Source: a bacterium
Lineage (GTDB): Bacteria; Babelota; Babeliae; Babelales; RVW-14
Assembly: GCA_016699045.1 (NCBI GenBank)
Contig: CP064957.1
Location: 186,001 to 250,000, forward strand
Direction of reading: 5' to 3'
DNA: 64,000 nucleotides
The notes under the pieces are model-generated. The model was not told where the DNA came from, searched no databases, and was given only the letters and a program-made list of their open reading frames with translations. Of this stretch, positions 37,801 through 46,496 are shown in pieces. How positions within the stretch are numbered: the first letter of the stretch is position 1; each line of letters opens with the position of its first letter. A program made the translations under genes and the position numbers.

Positions 37801-40260
37801 CGTTCTTATTTGATTTTCTATATTTATTATCGCATTGCTGTTGTTCATAATTTCTTGGCATTTAGCCAACAGTGCATTACTGCTAGTGCGCAAGCCATAT
37901 ACAATCGCATTACTATTTTGCATTGACAATGTTGAAGATGCCGAGCCACTCGTAACAGCATTACTGGTCACTCTGACCAGGTTTGCCAAGCTTACCAACG
38001 CATTACTATCGGTTCTTGCAAAGTTCTTCAAGCTAATAATTGCACTGCTGTTATTCATAATTTCTTTGCATTTAACCACTAGCGCATTGCTATTTTGAAC
38101 TGAAAGCTTCATATCGCCGGCCAATGCATTACTTGTTGTTCTTACCAAGCTTGCCAAGTTGACCAACGCGTTACTATCTGTTCTTGCAAAGTTCTTCAAG
38201 CTAATAATTGCACTGCTGTTATTCATAATTTCTTTGCATTTAACCACTAGCGCATTGCTATTTTGAACTGAAAGCTTCATATCGCCGGCCAATGCATTAC
38301 TTGTTGTTCTTACCAAGCTTGCCAAGTTGACCAACGCATTACTGTCCGTTCTTGCAAAGTTCTTCAAACTGATTATTGCGCTGCTGTTTTGTTTAACCAG
38401 CGGCGTTACCACATTTACCACGTTACTTGTCGTTCGAAGCAAGGTAGTTACTGTCACATTTGATGCATTTGCTGCGTTACTATTGGTTCTTATTTGATTT
38501 TCTATGTTTATAATCGCATTGCTATTTTGCATAATTTGTTCGCACTTGACGTTCAATGCGTTGCTACCAGTTCTTACAAAATTTTGAAGGCTGACCAGCG
38601 CGTTGCTGTCCGTTCTTGCAAAGTTCTTCAAACTGATTATCGCGTTGCTATTTTGTTGAACTAGCGGCGTTACCACATTTACCACGTTACTTGTTGTGCG
38701 AAGCAATGTTGTTACCGCCGCATTAGAAGCATTTACTGCATTACTATTCGTTCTTATTTGATTTTCTATGTTTATTATCGCGCTGCTATTATTCATAATG
38801 TCTTTGCACTTGACGTTCAACGCGTTGCTACTCGTTCTTACAAAGTTTTGAAGGCTTACCAACGCATTACTGTCCGTTCTTGCAAAGTTCTTCAAACTGA
38901 TTATTGCGCTGCTATTTTGTTTAACTAGCGGCGTTACCACGTTTACCACGTTACTTGTTGTGCGAAGCAATGTTGTTACCGCCGCATTAGAAGCATTTAC
39001 TGCGTTGCTATTGGTTCTTATTTGATTTTCTATATTTATTATCGCATTGCTATTTTGCATAATTTGTTCGCACTTAACATTCAACGCGTTGCTACTCGTT
39101 CTTACAAAGTTTTGAAGACTTACCAATGCGTTACTGTCCGTTCTTGCAAAGTTCTTCAAACTAATGATTGCGCTGCTGTTTTGTTTAACCAGCGGCGTTA
39201 CCACATTTACCACGTTACTTGTCGTTCGAAGCAAGGTAGTTACTGTCGCATTTGATGCATTTGCCGCGTTACTGTTGGTTCTTATTTGATTTTCTATGTT
39301 TATAATCGCATTGCTATTATTCATAATGTCTTTGCACTTGACGTTCAATGCGTTGCTATCGGTTCTGACTAAGTTTGCAAGGCTTACCAGCGCGTTGCTG
39401 TCCGTTCTTGCAAAGTTCTTCAAGCTAATAATTGCACTGCTATTTTGTTGAACTAGCGGCGTTACCACATTTACCAAGTTACTTGTCGTTCGAAGCAAGG
39501 TAGTTACTGTCGCATTTGATGCATTTGCTGCGTTACTATTGGTTCTTATTTGATTTTCTATGTTTATTATCGCATTGCTATTTTGCATAATTTGTTCGCA
39601 CTTGACGTTCAACGCGTTGCTACTCGTTCTTACAAAGTTTTGAAGACTTACCAACGCATTGCTGTCCGTTCTTGCAAAGTTCTTCAAACTGATTATTGCG
39701 CTGCTATTTTGTTTAACTAGCGGCGTTACCACGTTTACCACGTTACTTGTTGTGCGAAGCAAGGTAGTTACTGTCGCATTAGAAGCATTTGCTGCGTTAC
39801 TATTGGTTCTTATTTGATTTTCTATGTTTATTATCGCATTGCTATTGTTCATAATTTGTTCGCACTTGACGTTCAACGCGTTGCTACTCGTTCTTACAAA
39901 GTTTTGAAGACTTATCAACGCATTGCTGTCCGTTCTTGCAAAGTTCTTCAAGCTAATAATTGCACTGCTATTTTGTTGAACTAGCGGCGTTACCACATTT
40001 ACCAAGTTACTTGTCGTTCGAAGCAAGGTAGTTACTGTCGCATTTGATGCATTTGCTGCGTTACTATTGGTTCTTATTTGATTTTCTATGTTTATTATCG
40101 CATTGCTATTTTGCATAATTTGTTCGCACTTGACGTTCAACGCGTTGCTACTCGTTCTTACAAAGTTTTGAAGACTTACCAACGCATTGCTGTCCGTTCT
40201 TGCAAAGTTCTTCAAACTGATTATTGCGCTGCTATTTTGTTTAACTAGCGGCGTTACCAC
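34882..40260 (-). CDS. SNA-repeat protein, central segment (1792 residues)
   Basis: The longest unbroken stretch of the repeat protein: 1792 residues made wholly of 14-residue repeats of the type SNALVSLQNFVRTG, mostly arranged in 88-residue higher-order units (five 14-mers and one 18-mer). The GTG start at 40260 lies inside a repeat and arises only because one T is missing at 40261-40263, so it has no signal peptide and no plausible own translation start. It should be read as the continuation of the gene starting at 44270. Each 14-mer has hydrophobic residues at 3/4 spacing, which suggests a long coiled-coil or solenoid stalk. Confidence 0.6.
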   Translation of the reverse strand: MVTPLVKQNSSAIISLKNFARTDSNALVSLQNFVRTSSNALNVKCEQIMQNSNAIINIENQIRTNSNAANASNATVTTLLRTTSNLVNVVTPLVQQNSSAIISLKNFARTDSNALISLQNFVRTSSNALNVKCEQIMNNSNAIINIENQIRTNSNAANASNATVTTLLRTTSNVVNVVTPLVKQNSSAIISLKNFARTDSNALVSLQNFVRTSSNALNVKCEQIMQNSNAIINIENQIRTNSNAANASNATVTTLLRTTSNLVNVVTPLVQQNSSAIISLKNFARTDSNALVSLANLVRTDSNALNVKCKDIMNNSNAIINIENQIRTNSNAANASNATVTTLLRTTSNVVNVVTPLVKQNSSAIISLKNFARTDSNALVSLQNFVRTSSNALNVKCEQIMQNSNAIINIENQIRTNSNAVNASNAAVTTLLRTTSNVVNVVTPLVKQNSSAIISLKNFARTDSNALVSLQNFVRTSSNALNVKCKDIMNNSSAIINIENQIRTNSNAVNASNAAVTTLLRTTSNVVNVVTPLVQQNSNAIISLKNFARTDSNALVSLQNFVRTGSNALNVKCEQIMQNSNAIINIENQIRTNSNAANASNVTVTTLLRTTSNVVNVVTPLVKQNSSAIISLKNFARTDSNALVNLASLVRTTSNALAGDMKLSVQNSNALVVKCKEIMNNSSAIISLKNFARTDSNALVNLASLVRTTSNALAGDMKLSVQNSNALVVKCKEIMNNSSAIISLKNFARTDSNALVSLANLVRVTSNAVTSGSASSTLSMQNSNAIVYGLRTSSNALLAKCQEIMNNSNAIINIENQIRTNSNAVNASNASITTLLRTTSNVVNVVTPLVKQNSSAIISLKNFARTDSNALVNLASLVRTTSNALAGDMQLSVQNSNALVVKCKEIMNNSSAIISLKNFARTDSNALVSLQNFVRTGSNALNVKCQQIMHNSNAIINIENQIRTNSNAANASNASITTLLRTTSNVVNVVTPLVKQNSSAIISLKNFARTDSNALVSLQNFVRTGSNALNVKCQQIMNNSNAIINIENQIRTNSNAAAASNTTVTTLLRTTSNLINVVTPLVKQNSSAIISLKNFARTDSNALVNLASLVRTTSNALAGDMQLSVQNSNALVVKCKEIMNNSSAIISLKNFARTDSNALVSLQNFVRTGSNALNVKCQQIMHNSNAIINIENQIRTNSNAANASNASITTLLRTTSNVVNVVTPLVKQNSSAIISLKNFARTDSNALVSLQNFVRTGSNALNVKCQQIMHNSNAIINIENQIRTNSNAAAASNAMVTTLLRTTSNVVNVVTPLVQQNSSAIISLKNFARTDSNALVSLQSFVRTGSNALNVKCQQIMHNSNAIINIENQIRTNSNAAAASNAMVTTLLRTTSNVVNVVTPLVKQNSSAIISLKNFARTDSNALVSLQNFVRTSSNALNVKCKDIMNNSSAIINIENQIRTNSNAVNASNAAVTTLLRTTSNVVNVVTPLVQQNSSAIISLKNFARTDSNALVSLQNFVRTSSNALNVKCEQIMQNSNAIINIENQIRTNSNAVNASNAAVTTLLRTTSNVVNVVTPLVKQNSSAIISLKNFARTDSNALVSLQNFVRTSSNALNVKCKDIMNNSSAIINIENQIRTNSNAVNASNAAVTTLLRTTSNVVNVVTPLVQQNSNAIISLKNFARTDSNALVSLQNFVRTGSNALNVKCEQIMQNSNAIINIENQIRTNSNAANASNVTVTTLLRTTSNVVNVVTPLVKQNSSAIISLKNFARTDSNALVNLASLVRTTSNALAGI
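36078..39176. repeat. Segmental duplication, copy B (intact frame)
   Basis: Partner of 32690-35780. All four indel sites of copy A are present in full length here, and the reading frame is continuous. Confidence 0.75.
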
Positions 40261-43200
40261 GTTACCACGTTACTTGTTGTGCGAAGCAAGGTAGTTACTG
40301 TCGCATTAGAAGCATTTGCTGCGTTACTATTGGTTCTTATTTGATTTTCTATGTTTATTATCGCATTGCTATTGTTCATAATTTGTTCGCACTTGACGTT
40401 CAACGCGTTGCTACTCGTTCTTACAAAGTTTTGAAGACTTATCAACGCATTGCTGTCCGTTCTTGCAAAGTTCTTCAAGCTAATAATTGCACTGCTATTT
40501 TGTTGAACTAGCGGCGTTACCACGTTTACCACGTTACTTGTTGTGCGAAGCAATGTTGTTACCGCCGCATTAGAAGCATTTACTGCGTTGCTATTGGTTC
40601 TTATTTGATTTTCTATATTTATTATCGCATTGCTATTTTGCATAATTTGTTCGCACTTAACATTCAACGCGTTGCTACTCGTTCTTACAAAGTTCTTCAA
40701 ACTAATGATTGCGCTGCTGTTTTGTTTAACCAGCGGCGTTACCACATTTACCAAGTTACTTGTCGTTCGAAGCAAGGTAGTTACTGTCGCATTTGATGCA
40801 TTTGCCGCGTTACTGTTGGTTCTTATTTGATTTTCTATGTTTATAATCGCATTGCTATTATTCATAATGTCTTTGCACTTGACGTTCAATGCGTTGCTAT
40901 CGGTTCTGACTAAGTTTGCAAGGCTTACCAGCGCGTTGCTGTCCGTTCTTGCAAAGTTCTTCAAGCTAATAATTGCACTGCTATTTTGTTGAACTAGCGG
41001 CGTTACCACATTTACCAAGTTACTTGTCGTTCGAAGCAAGGTAGTTACTGTCGCATTTGATGCATTTGCCGCGTTACTGTTGGTTCTTATTTGATTTTCT
41101 ATGTTTATAATCGCATTGCTATTATTCATAATGTCTTTGCACTTGACGTTCAATGCGTTGCTATCGGTTCTGACTAAGTTTTGAAGACTTACCAACGCAT
41201 TGCTGTCCGTTCTTGCAAAGTTCTTCAAACTGATTATTGCGCTGCTATTTTGTTTAACTAGCGGCGTTACCACATTTACCAAGTTGCTTGTTGTGCGAAG
41301 CAATGTTGTTACCGCCGCATTCGATGCATTTGCTGCGTTGCTATTCGTTCTTATTTGATTTTCTATGTTTATAATCGCATTGCTATTATTCATAATGTCT
41401 TTGCACTTGACGTTCAACGCGTTGCTACTCGTTCTTACAAAGTTTTGAAGGCTTACCAACGCATTGCTGTCCGTTCTTGCAAAGTTCTTCAAGCTAATAA
41501 TTGCACTGCTGTTTTGTTTAACCAGCGGCGTTACCACATTTACCACGTTACTTGTCGTTCGAAGCAAGGTAGTTACTGTCGCATTAGAAGCATTTGCTGC
41601 ATTGCTATTTGTTCTTATTTGATTTTCTATATTTATTATCGCATTGCTGTTGTTCATAATGTCTTTGCACTTGACGTTCAACGCGTTGCTACTCGTTCTT
41701 ACAAAGTTTTGAAGGCTTACCAACGCATTACTGTCCGTTCTTGCAAAGTTCTTCAGACTTACAATCGCACTTGAGTTATTGGTTATGCCATAAACCAGGG
41801 CGTTACTATTTTGAGCTACCAAGGCTGACAGGCTAGCATTCGATGCATTTGCTGCGTTGCTATTCGTTCTTATTTGATTTTCTATGTTTATAATCGCATT
41901 GCTATTATTCATAATGTCTTTGCACTTGACGTTCAACGCGTTGCTACTCGTTCTTGCAAAGTTCTTCAAGCTAATAATTGCACTGCTATTTTCTTTAACC
42001 AGCGGCGTTACCACATTTACCAAGTTGCTTGTTGTGCGAAGCAATGTTGTTACCGCCGCATTCGATGCATTTGCTGCGTTGCTATTCGTTCTTATTTGAT
42101 TTTCTATATTTATTATCGCGTTGCTATTTTGCATAATTTGTTCGCACTTGACGTTCAATGCGTTGCTACCAGTTCTTACAAAGTTTTGAAGGCTTACCAA
42201 CGCATTGCTGTCCGTTCTTGCAAAGTTCTTCAAACTGATTATTGCGCTGCTGTTTTGTTTAACCAGCGGCGTTACCACATTTACCAAGTTGCTTGTCGTT
42301 CGAAGCAAGGTTGTTATCGTCGCATTAGATGCATTTGCTGCGTTGCTATTCGTTCTTATTTGATTTTCTATATTTATTATCGCATTGCTATTATTCATAA
42401 TGTCTTTGCACTTGACGTTCAACGCGTTGCTACTCGTTCTTACAAAGTTTTGAAGGCTTACCAACGCATTGCTGTCCGTTCTTGCAAAGTTCTTCAAACT
42501 AATGATTGCGCTGCTGTTTTGTTTAACCAGCGGCGTTACCACATTTACCACGTTACTTGTCGTTCGAAGCAAGGTAGTTACTGTCACATTTGATGCATTT
42601 GCTGCATTGCTATTTGTTCTTACCAACGTTGCAAGGCTTGCCAACGCGTTACTATCCGTTCTTGCAAAATTTTTCAGACTTACTATCGCACTACTATTTT
42701 GCTTAACTAACGGATAAAGACCATTGATCGCATTACTGCTTTGTTTTATCAGCGGCAACAAAGCAGTCAACGCGTTACTATCGGTTCTTACAAACCTTTG
42801 AAGACTTATTAATGCATTACTGCCTGTCCGTGCAAATACTGCCAAACTATTTATTGCATTGCTACTTGTTCTCAAATTGTATACAAACGCGTTACTTGTT
42901 GTGCGAAGTAATGTTGTTAAATTCGTCAAATTAAGCGCATTAACCGCATTACTTGTTGTGCGAATTAATGGCAATACCGCGCTCAACGCGTTGCTACCTG
43001 TCCTTACAAATCTTTGAAGATTTATTAATGCATTACTGTCTGTTCTCACAAATGTTTGCAGACTTGTTAGCGCATTACTATCGGTTCTCACAAATCTTTG
43101 AAGACTTACCAATGCATTACTATTGTTAATAGCAAGCGTCCCTACCATATTTTGAATCTGTCCATTATTGAGCAAGGTAATATTTGCTGTTGAAGCACCA

Positions 43201-44270
43201 ATATTCGCAGGAACAATATTTTTACTATCATTAAAAGTAAGCGTATCGTAAAGTGCCGTTACACCATCGACCGTCATGGTACCATTAAGATAGAAAAACA
43301 TTTTATTGTTGCCGGTAACAATTTTTGTATTACCTTCAACATAAAAACCACCCTGCGTCACCGAATAATTATTTGAAAGAATAATGGTAGAATCTGAAAG
43401 ACGAATTCGTGAGCTATCATTTTCAAAAACGATACTACCTTTACCATTTCCCAAACCCTTGAGCGTAATGTCGGTTAAATAAAGCGTTACACCCGCTTTA
43501 ACCCACAAAGTTCCGGTCGTTCCCAAGTCAAGAACATTACCATTCCCAATCAAATGAGCTTCTTTTTCTGTCCCTGACGCACCAAAAATCCATCGACCTG
43601 AAAGATTAGTACGCCCATGCAAAATAAGGTCAGTTGCATCATTCCAATAAACTGAATGCGTATAATTAAAATCGCTACCACCAAAGGTAACTCGTTTATT
43701 ATTGAAATTGACGGTACCTGAACCAGAAAAAGTTTTATCGTCAGTAAAATGAAGATCATCATCAAGCGTTACCGACCCATTGTTCAGCGCAATAAAACTA
43801 TTCAACTTGCCCTGCATTGCAATAGTCAGTGCCGCTCGATTGTTAAGCAAGGTAATATTAGGCGCCGCGGTTGTGTCAGCAGGAAAAAGTGGCTGGCCTT
43901 CCAAGCGATTGCCAGTGCTGTTAACCAAAATTTTATTATTAAATTGTCCAGGATTCACGCGTAAAATTTTGCTACCATTCAACGCAATTTGCTGGGTAGC
44001 ATCACCATCATACGTACCTTGCAAATAAGCAGGCGTGTAGAGAGATTCTAAAATCCCATCGGTAAAGCCAACCGTTGAGCCAAGGACGTTGCCACGCTGG
44101 TCAAGCGTACCATTCCATCCGGTCAAGGCGGTATCAACGCGAAAGCGCCCACCAGTATTAATCCTGAAAGTAGAAGATCTGCTAGAAAAATTTATATTCG
44201 CAACAAGCGGTTCTGATATGTGTGACAAAATAAGTAAAAAAGTCAAAATACGTAAGTAAAACGTACCCAC
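40254..44270 (-). CDS. SNA-repeat surface protein, N-terminal part with signal peptide
   Basis: The product has 1338 residues before a frameshift. The GTG start at 44270 follows GGGGAGA and gives a signal peptide (FYLRILTFLLILSHISEPLV, cleavage near AN). Residues about 25-385 form a beta-helix-like head homologous to the N-terminus of the protein at 27367-31161 (NINFSSRSSTFRINTGGRF against NITFSNQSSSITVNSSAIF). From about 390 on the sequence is SNA repeats, at first irregular (SNALVSLQRFVRTD, SNALSAVLPLIRTT), then in regular 88-residue units. The frame breaks at 40261-40263, where a GTTTACC found in the other copies is GTTACC. If all five breaks in the locus were repaired the protein would be about 4,350 residues. 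Confidence 0.75.
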   Translation of the reverse strand: MGTFYLRILTFLLILSHISEPLVANINFSSRSSTFRINTGGRFRVDTALTGWNGTLDQRGNVLGSTVGFTDGILESLYTPAYLQGTYDGDATQQIALNGSKILRVNPGQFNNKILVNSTGNRLEGQPLFPADTTAAPNITLLNNRAALTIAMQGKLNSFIALNNGSVTLDDDLHFTDDKTFSGSGTVNFNNKRVTFGGSDFNYTHSVYWNDATDLILHGRTNLSGRWIFGASGTEKEAHLIGNGNVLDLGTTGTLWVKAGVTLYLTDITLKGLGNGKGSIVFENDSSRIRLSDSTIILSNNYSVTQGGFYVEGNTKIVTGNNKMFFYLNGTMTVDGVTALYDTLTFNDSKNIVPANIGASTANITLLNNGQIQNMVGTLAINNSNALVSLQRFVRTDSNALTSLQTFVRTDSNALINLQRFVRTGSNALSAVLPLIRTTSNAVNALNLTNLTTLLRTTSNAFVYNLRTSSNAINSLAVFARTGSNALISLQRFVRTDSNALTALLPLIKQSSNAINGLYPLVKQNSSAIVSLKNFARTDSNALASLATLVRTNSNAANASNVTVTTLLRTTSNVVNVVTPLVKQNSSAIISLKNFARTDSNALVSLQNFVRTSSNALNVKCKDIMNNSNAIINIENQIRTNSNAANASNATITTLLRTTSNLVNVVTPLVKQNSSAIISLKNFARTDSNALVSLQNFVRTGSNALNVKCEQIMQNSNAIINIENQIRTNSNAANASNAAVTTLLRTTSNLVNVVTPLVKENSSAIISLKNFARTSSNALNVKCKDIMNNSNAIINIENQIRTNSNAANASNASLSALVAQNSNALVYGITNNSSAIVSLKNFARTDSNALVSLQNFVRTSSNALNVKCKDIMNNSNAIINIENQIRTNSNAANASNATVTTLLRTTSNVVNVVTPLVKQNSSAIISLKNFARTDSNALVSLQNFVRTSSNALNVKCKDIMNNSNAIINIENQIRTNSNAANASNAAVTTLLRTTSNLVNVVTPLVKQNSSAIISLKNFARTDSNALVSLQNLVRTDSNALNVKCKDIMNNSNAIINIENQIRTNSNAANASNATVTTLLRTTSNLVNVVTPLVQQNSSAIISLKNFARTDSNALVSLANLVRTDSNALNVKCKDIMNNSNAIINIENQIRTNSNAANASNATVTTLLRTTSNLVNVVTPLVKQNSSAIISLKNFVRTSSNALNVKCEQIMQNSNAIINIENQIRTNSNAVNASNAAVTTLLRTTSNVVNVVTPLVQQNSSAIISLKNFARTDSNALISLQNFVRTSSNALNVKCEQIMNNSNAIINIENQIRTNSNAANASNATVTTLLRTTSNVVTW

Positions 44271-44315
44271 TACTCTCCCCTTTTCCGAAGCTTCGTGAAA
44301 AAGATAACTTCAATT

Positions 44316-44345
44316 ACTATATCGATCTCTTAAAAACAAGGTCAA
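44316..44345 (-). promoter_or_regulatory. Probable promoter of the SNA-repeat gene
   Basis: On the minus strand TTGACC (44340-44345) and TATAGT (44316-44321) are separated by 18 bp, in the 123-bp gap before the GTG start at 44270. A small palindrome (CGAAGCTTCG) lies in the leader. This suggests that the repeat gene has its own transcription start within the block. Confidence 0.55.
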
Positions 44346-44393
44346 CAATTTCACTTTAATTTCAAAAAACACTTTATTTACCGCAAATTTTTC

Positions 44394-46463
44394 TTACGAA
44401 TAGCGAATAAATCCATAAACATCTAAAACCGCATCACTAAAAATATTAATAGTTAAATTATTATTTAAAATCATTGCCTCTCCAGAATTACGGGCTTGGG
44501 TACTCAAAGTAATATCATTATCCAAATATAACGTTCCATTAGACAAACTCAGGCCCGTTGTCGTTGAAAATAAGGTAGCACCATCAAGATACAACGCCGC
44601 CGAAGCGTCTGGCATATATAACAAATTTTTACTCGGACGTAACGGCGCGTAACTAAACGTAGTGCCCTGATCGAAATACAACGTAGCCCTGGAACCAATG
44701 GTGCTACCTACTTTGCTTGAATAGATAAATTTCTTGGCCCCGGTAATCAACACATCAGAATTAATATAAAAAGAACCGGTTGAAAACGTAAAATCATTAG
44801 TCAACACCAGCGTACTATTTTGAAAGGTCATGGTAGAATTGTTAGTCATGCACTGTAAATTGTTTCTTTGCACACCAAATAATTCTACATTATCAAACAT
44901 GACTTTGGCCCCAGGCGAAAGAACAATACCACTGTTTGCAGGTTTAAAAGTCAACCTACTACCTTGCCCCACAATTTTACAGTTACCCCTAAATTTCCAG
45001 GTACCGGAAATATTAAGCGACGCTCCCAAAGACAGAACCGTGTTGCTAAAAATAAGTGGATCTGTTGTGCCACCATAAATTGTAACAACCCCACTTGCTG
45101 CCTGATTTCCGGTTGCCAGGTAGGTATTGCCAGCAGACCAACGTAAACAATTCAGCGCAGACGTTTGCGTAGCCCTATTAAAAAGCGATAATAATTCAGT
45201 TGCCGTACTAAACGTATACAAATTTACCAGTGAACTTGCACCATTGGATATACCGCTGGCAAGCATTGTCCCATCATTATTCCACGCTACCTCATTAACC
45301 GTTGTTGTCTGACTAACGCGTGGAGTTTTAATTTCTCTAATCGTTGCAGCACCTGCATCATGCTCATAAACTCTTAAACGAGCCGTTGTGCCACTCATAC
45401 CAACCGCAATATATGACCCCGTTGGCGACCAGTCCAAAGACGTTACCGCAGCACCCGTATTGATGCTCGTACTGAGCGTCAACGATGTTCCATTAAAACT
45501 ATAAATCATGAGTGTCGGATTTGTACCAGATGCTACCAAGCCAACCGCTAAATAATTACCACCGGGCGCAAAACACAGGGCATCAGGCGAAGGATTTTGT
45601 GCTGGCGTAACCGTTGATATCTGAGCTAATGTTTCAGTTGCAACAGTAAAAGAATAAACACGCAAGCGTGTTGCCGCGGTGGTATTAGCCAAAACAACGC
45701 GCAGGCCTGAGGGATGCCATGCAACCGAAAGACCATCCTGGGAGCCCAAGCTAACCCCACCGGCAACTTCTGCCAACGTTCCATTATAAACTCTAAAACG
45801 ATAGACTCTAAATTCAGCTCCCGTAGACCTTTGTTTTGCCAAAGCAAAATAAGTAGGATAGGCATTATTCCAACGAAGGCTTCGAACATCACCAGAAGAC
45901 CACGCTACAGACTGTGTTGACGTTAACGTTGCCCCATCCCAATAATAAATAACCAAATCCGTTGAACCATTTGCATCGCCAGCAACCAAATAATTTGTAC
46001 TTGGCGCCCAATCAAGCGAAGTAGCAGCGGCCGTCATGGTGGCCGTTGCCAAAGGATTGAGCGCAGCAGCTGTCGTAGCATTAGTCGGCACCGTTAACAT
46101 TGGCAATGATTTTGAAAAGCTTACTGAACGCTTATTACCTTCAATAAAACCAACCGAAATGAAATTTAAAGTATTCTCAAAATTTAAATCTTCTTTTAAA
46201 TATAAATAACCTCGATTTAAATTAATATTGCTAGAAACAGGAAAGAGTGCATTGTAAGTACACCGCGTAGTATAATCTTGCAATAAAAATCCATTTTCAA
46301 AAATGGAAAACCCACGCATTTCATTATCAGTATCGGTATTAGGAAATGACACCATGCTCGCTTGTCGCGAAGGCGTTGCGTCAGATCCAAACACAATACT
46401 TGCTAATGACGCAGGCAAAAATAATATAAATAGTACAAGAACAAATTGCTTATACAAAAACAC
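44394..46463 (-). CDS. Secreted protein with WD40-like propeller and beta-helix-like module (type A)
   Basis: The product has 689 residues from a GTG at 46463 behind GGGGAGA, giving a signal peptide (FLYKQFVLVLFILFLPASLA). After a short conserved start (VSFPNTDTDNEMRGFSIFE) comes a beta-propeller of about 330 residues with WD40-like blades (SLDWAPSTNYLVAGD, VAWHPSGLRVVLAN, SLDWSPTGSYIAVGM, VAWNNDGTMLASG). Then follows the family's C-terminal module (WKFRGNCKIVGQG, NNLQCMTNNSTMTF, FDQGTTFSYAPLRPS) ending in LDVYGFIRYS. It is closest to the gene at 51792-53807. Probably exposed on the surface; propellers usually bind proteins. Confidence 0.75.
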   Translation of the reverse strand: MFLYKQFVLVLFILFLPASLASIVFGSDATPSRQASMVSFPNTDTDNEMRGFSIFENGFLLQDYTTRCTYNALFPVSSNINLNRGYLYLKEDLNFENTLNFISVGFIEGNKRSVSFSKSLPMLTVPTNATTAAALNPLATATMTAAATSLDWAPSTNYLVAGDANGSTDLVIYYWDGATLTSTQSVAWSSGDVRSLRWNNAYPTYFALAKQRSTGAEFRVYRFRVYNGTLAEVAGGVSLGSQDGLSVAWHPSGLRVVLANTTAATRLRVYSFTVATETLAQISTVTPAQNPSPDALCFAPGGNYLAVGLVASGTNPTLMIYSFNGTSLTLSTSINTGAAVTSLDWSPTGSYIAVGMSGTTARLRVYEHDAGAATIREIKTPRVSQTTTVNEVAWNNDGTMLASGISNGASSLVNLYTFSTATELLSLFNRATQTSALNCLRWSAGNTYLATGNQAASGVVTIYGGTTDPLIFSNTVLSLGASLNISGTWKFRGNCKIVGQGSRLTFKPANSGIVLSPGAKVMFDNVELFGVQRNNLQCMTNNSTMTFQNSTLVLTNDFTFSTGSFYINSDVLITGAKKFIYSSKVGSTIGSRATLYFDQGTTFSYAPLRPSKNLLYMPDASAALYLDGATLFSTTTGLSLSNGTLYLDNDITLSTQARNSGEAMILNNNLTINIFSDAVLDVYGFIRYS

Positions 46464-46496
46464 TATTCTCCCCCCCCTGCTATTCATCATTATGAA

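Larger units (their letters stand above)
32160..43120 (-). repeat. SNA tandem repeat array, 264-bp higher-order unit
   Basis: About 11 kb of tandem coding repeats. The basic unit is 42 bp (14 residues, consensus SNA[LI]xxLxxFxRTx). Six of these, one extended to 18 residues, form an 88-residue/264-bp unit, seen for example as a 264-bp offset between matching positions at 32766 and 33030. Larger duplications of 528 bp and about 3.1 kb (offset about 3.4 kb) are superposed. The high nucleotide identity between units indicates recent amplification or homogenisation. Confidence 0.9.

Noticed and set aside
32500..42720. Many 60-240 residue open frames on the plus strand across the SNA repeats
   Set aside because: They are repeats of the same antisense reading of the 264-bp unit (for example peptides rich in Cys, Tyr and Val), lack ribosome binding sites and only mirror the coding strand.
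32160..43120. CRISPR-like array
   Set aside because: The repetition is contiguous coding sequence with 42/264-bp periodicity and no unique spacers; no cas genes are present.
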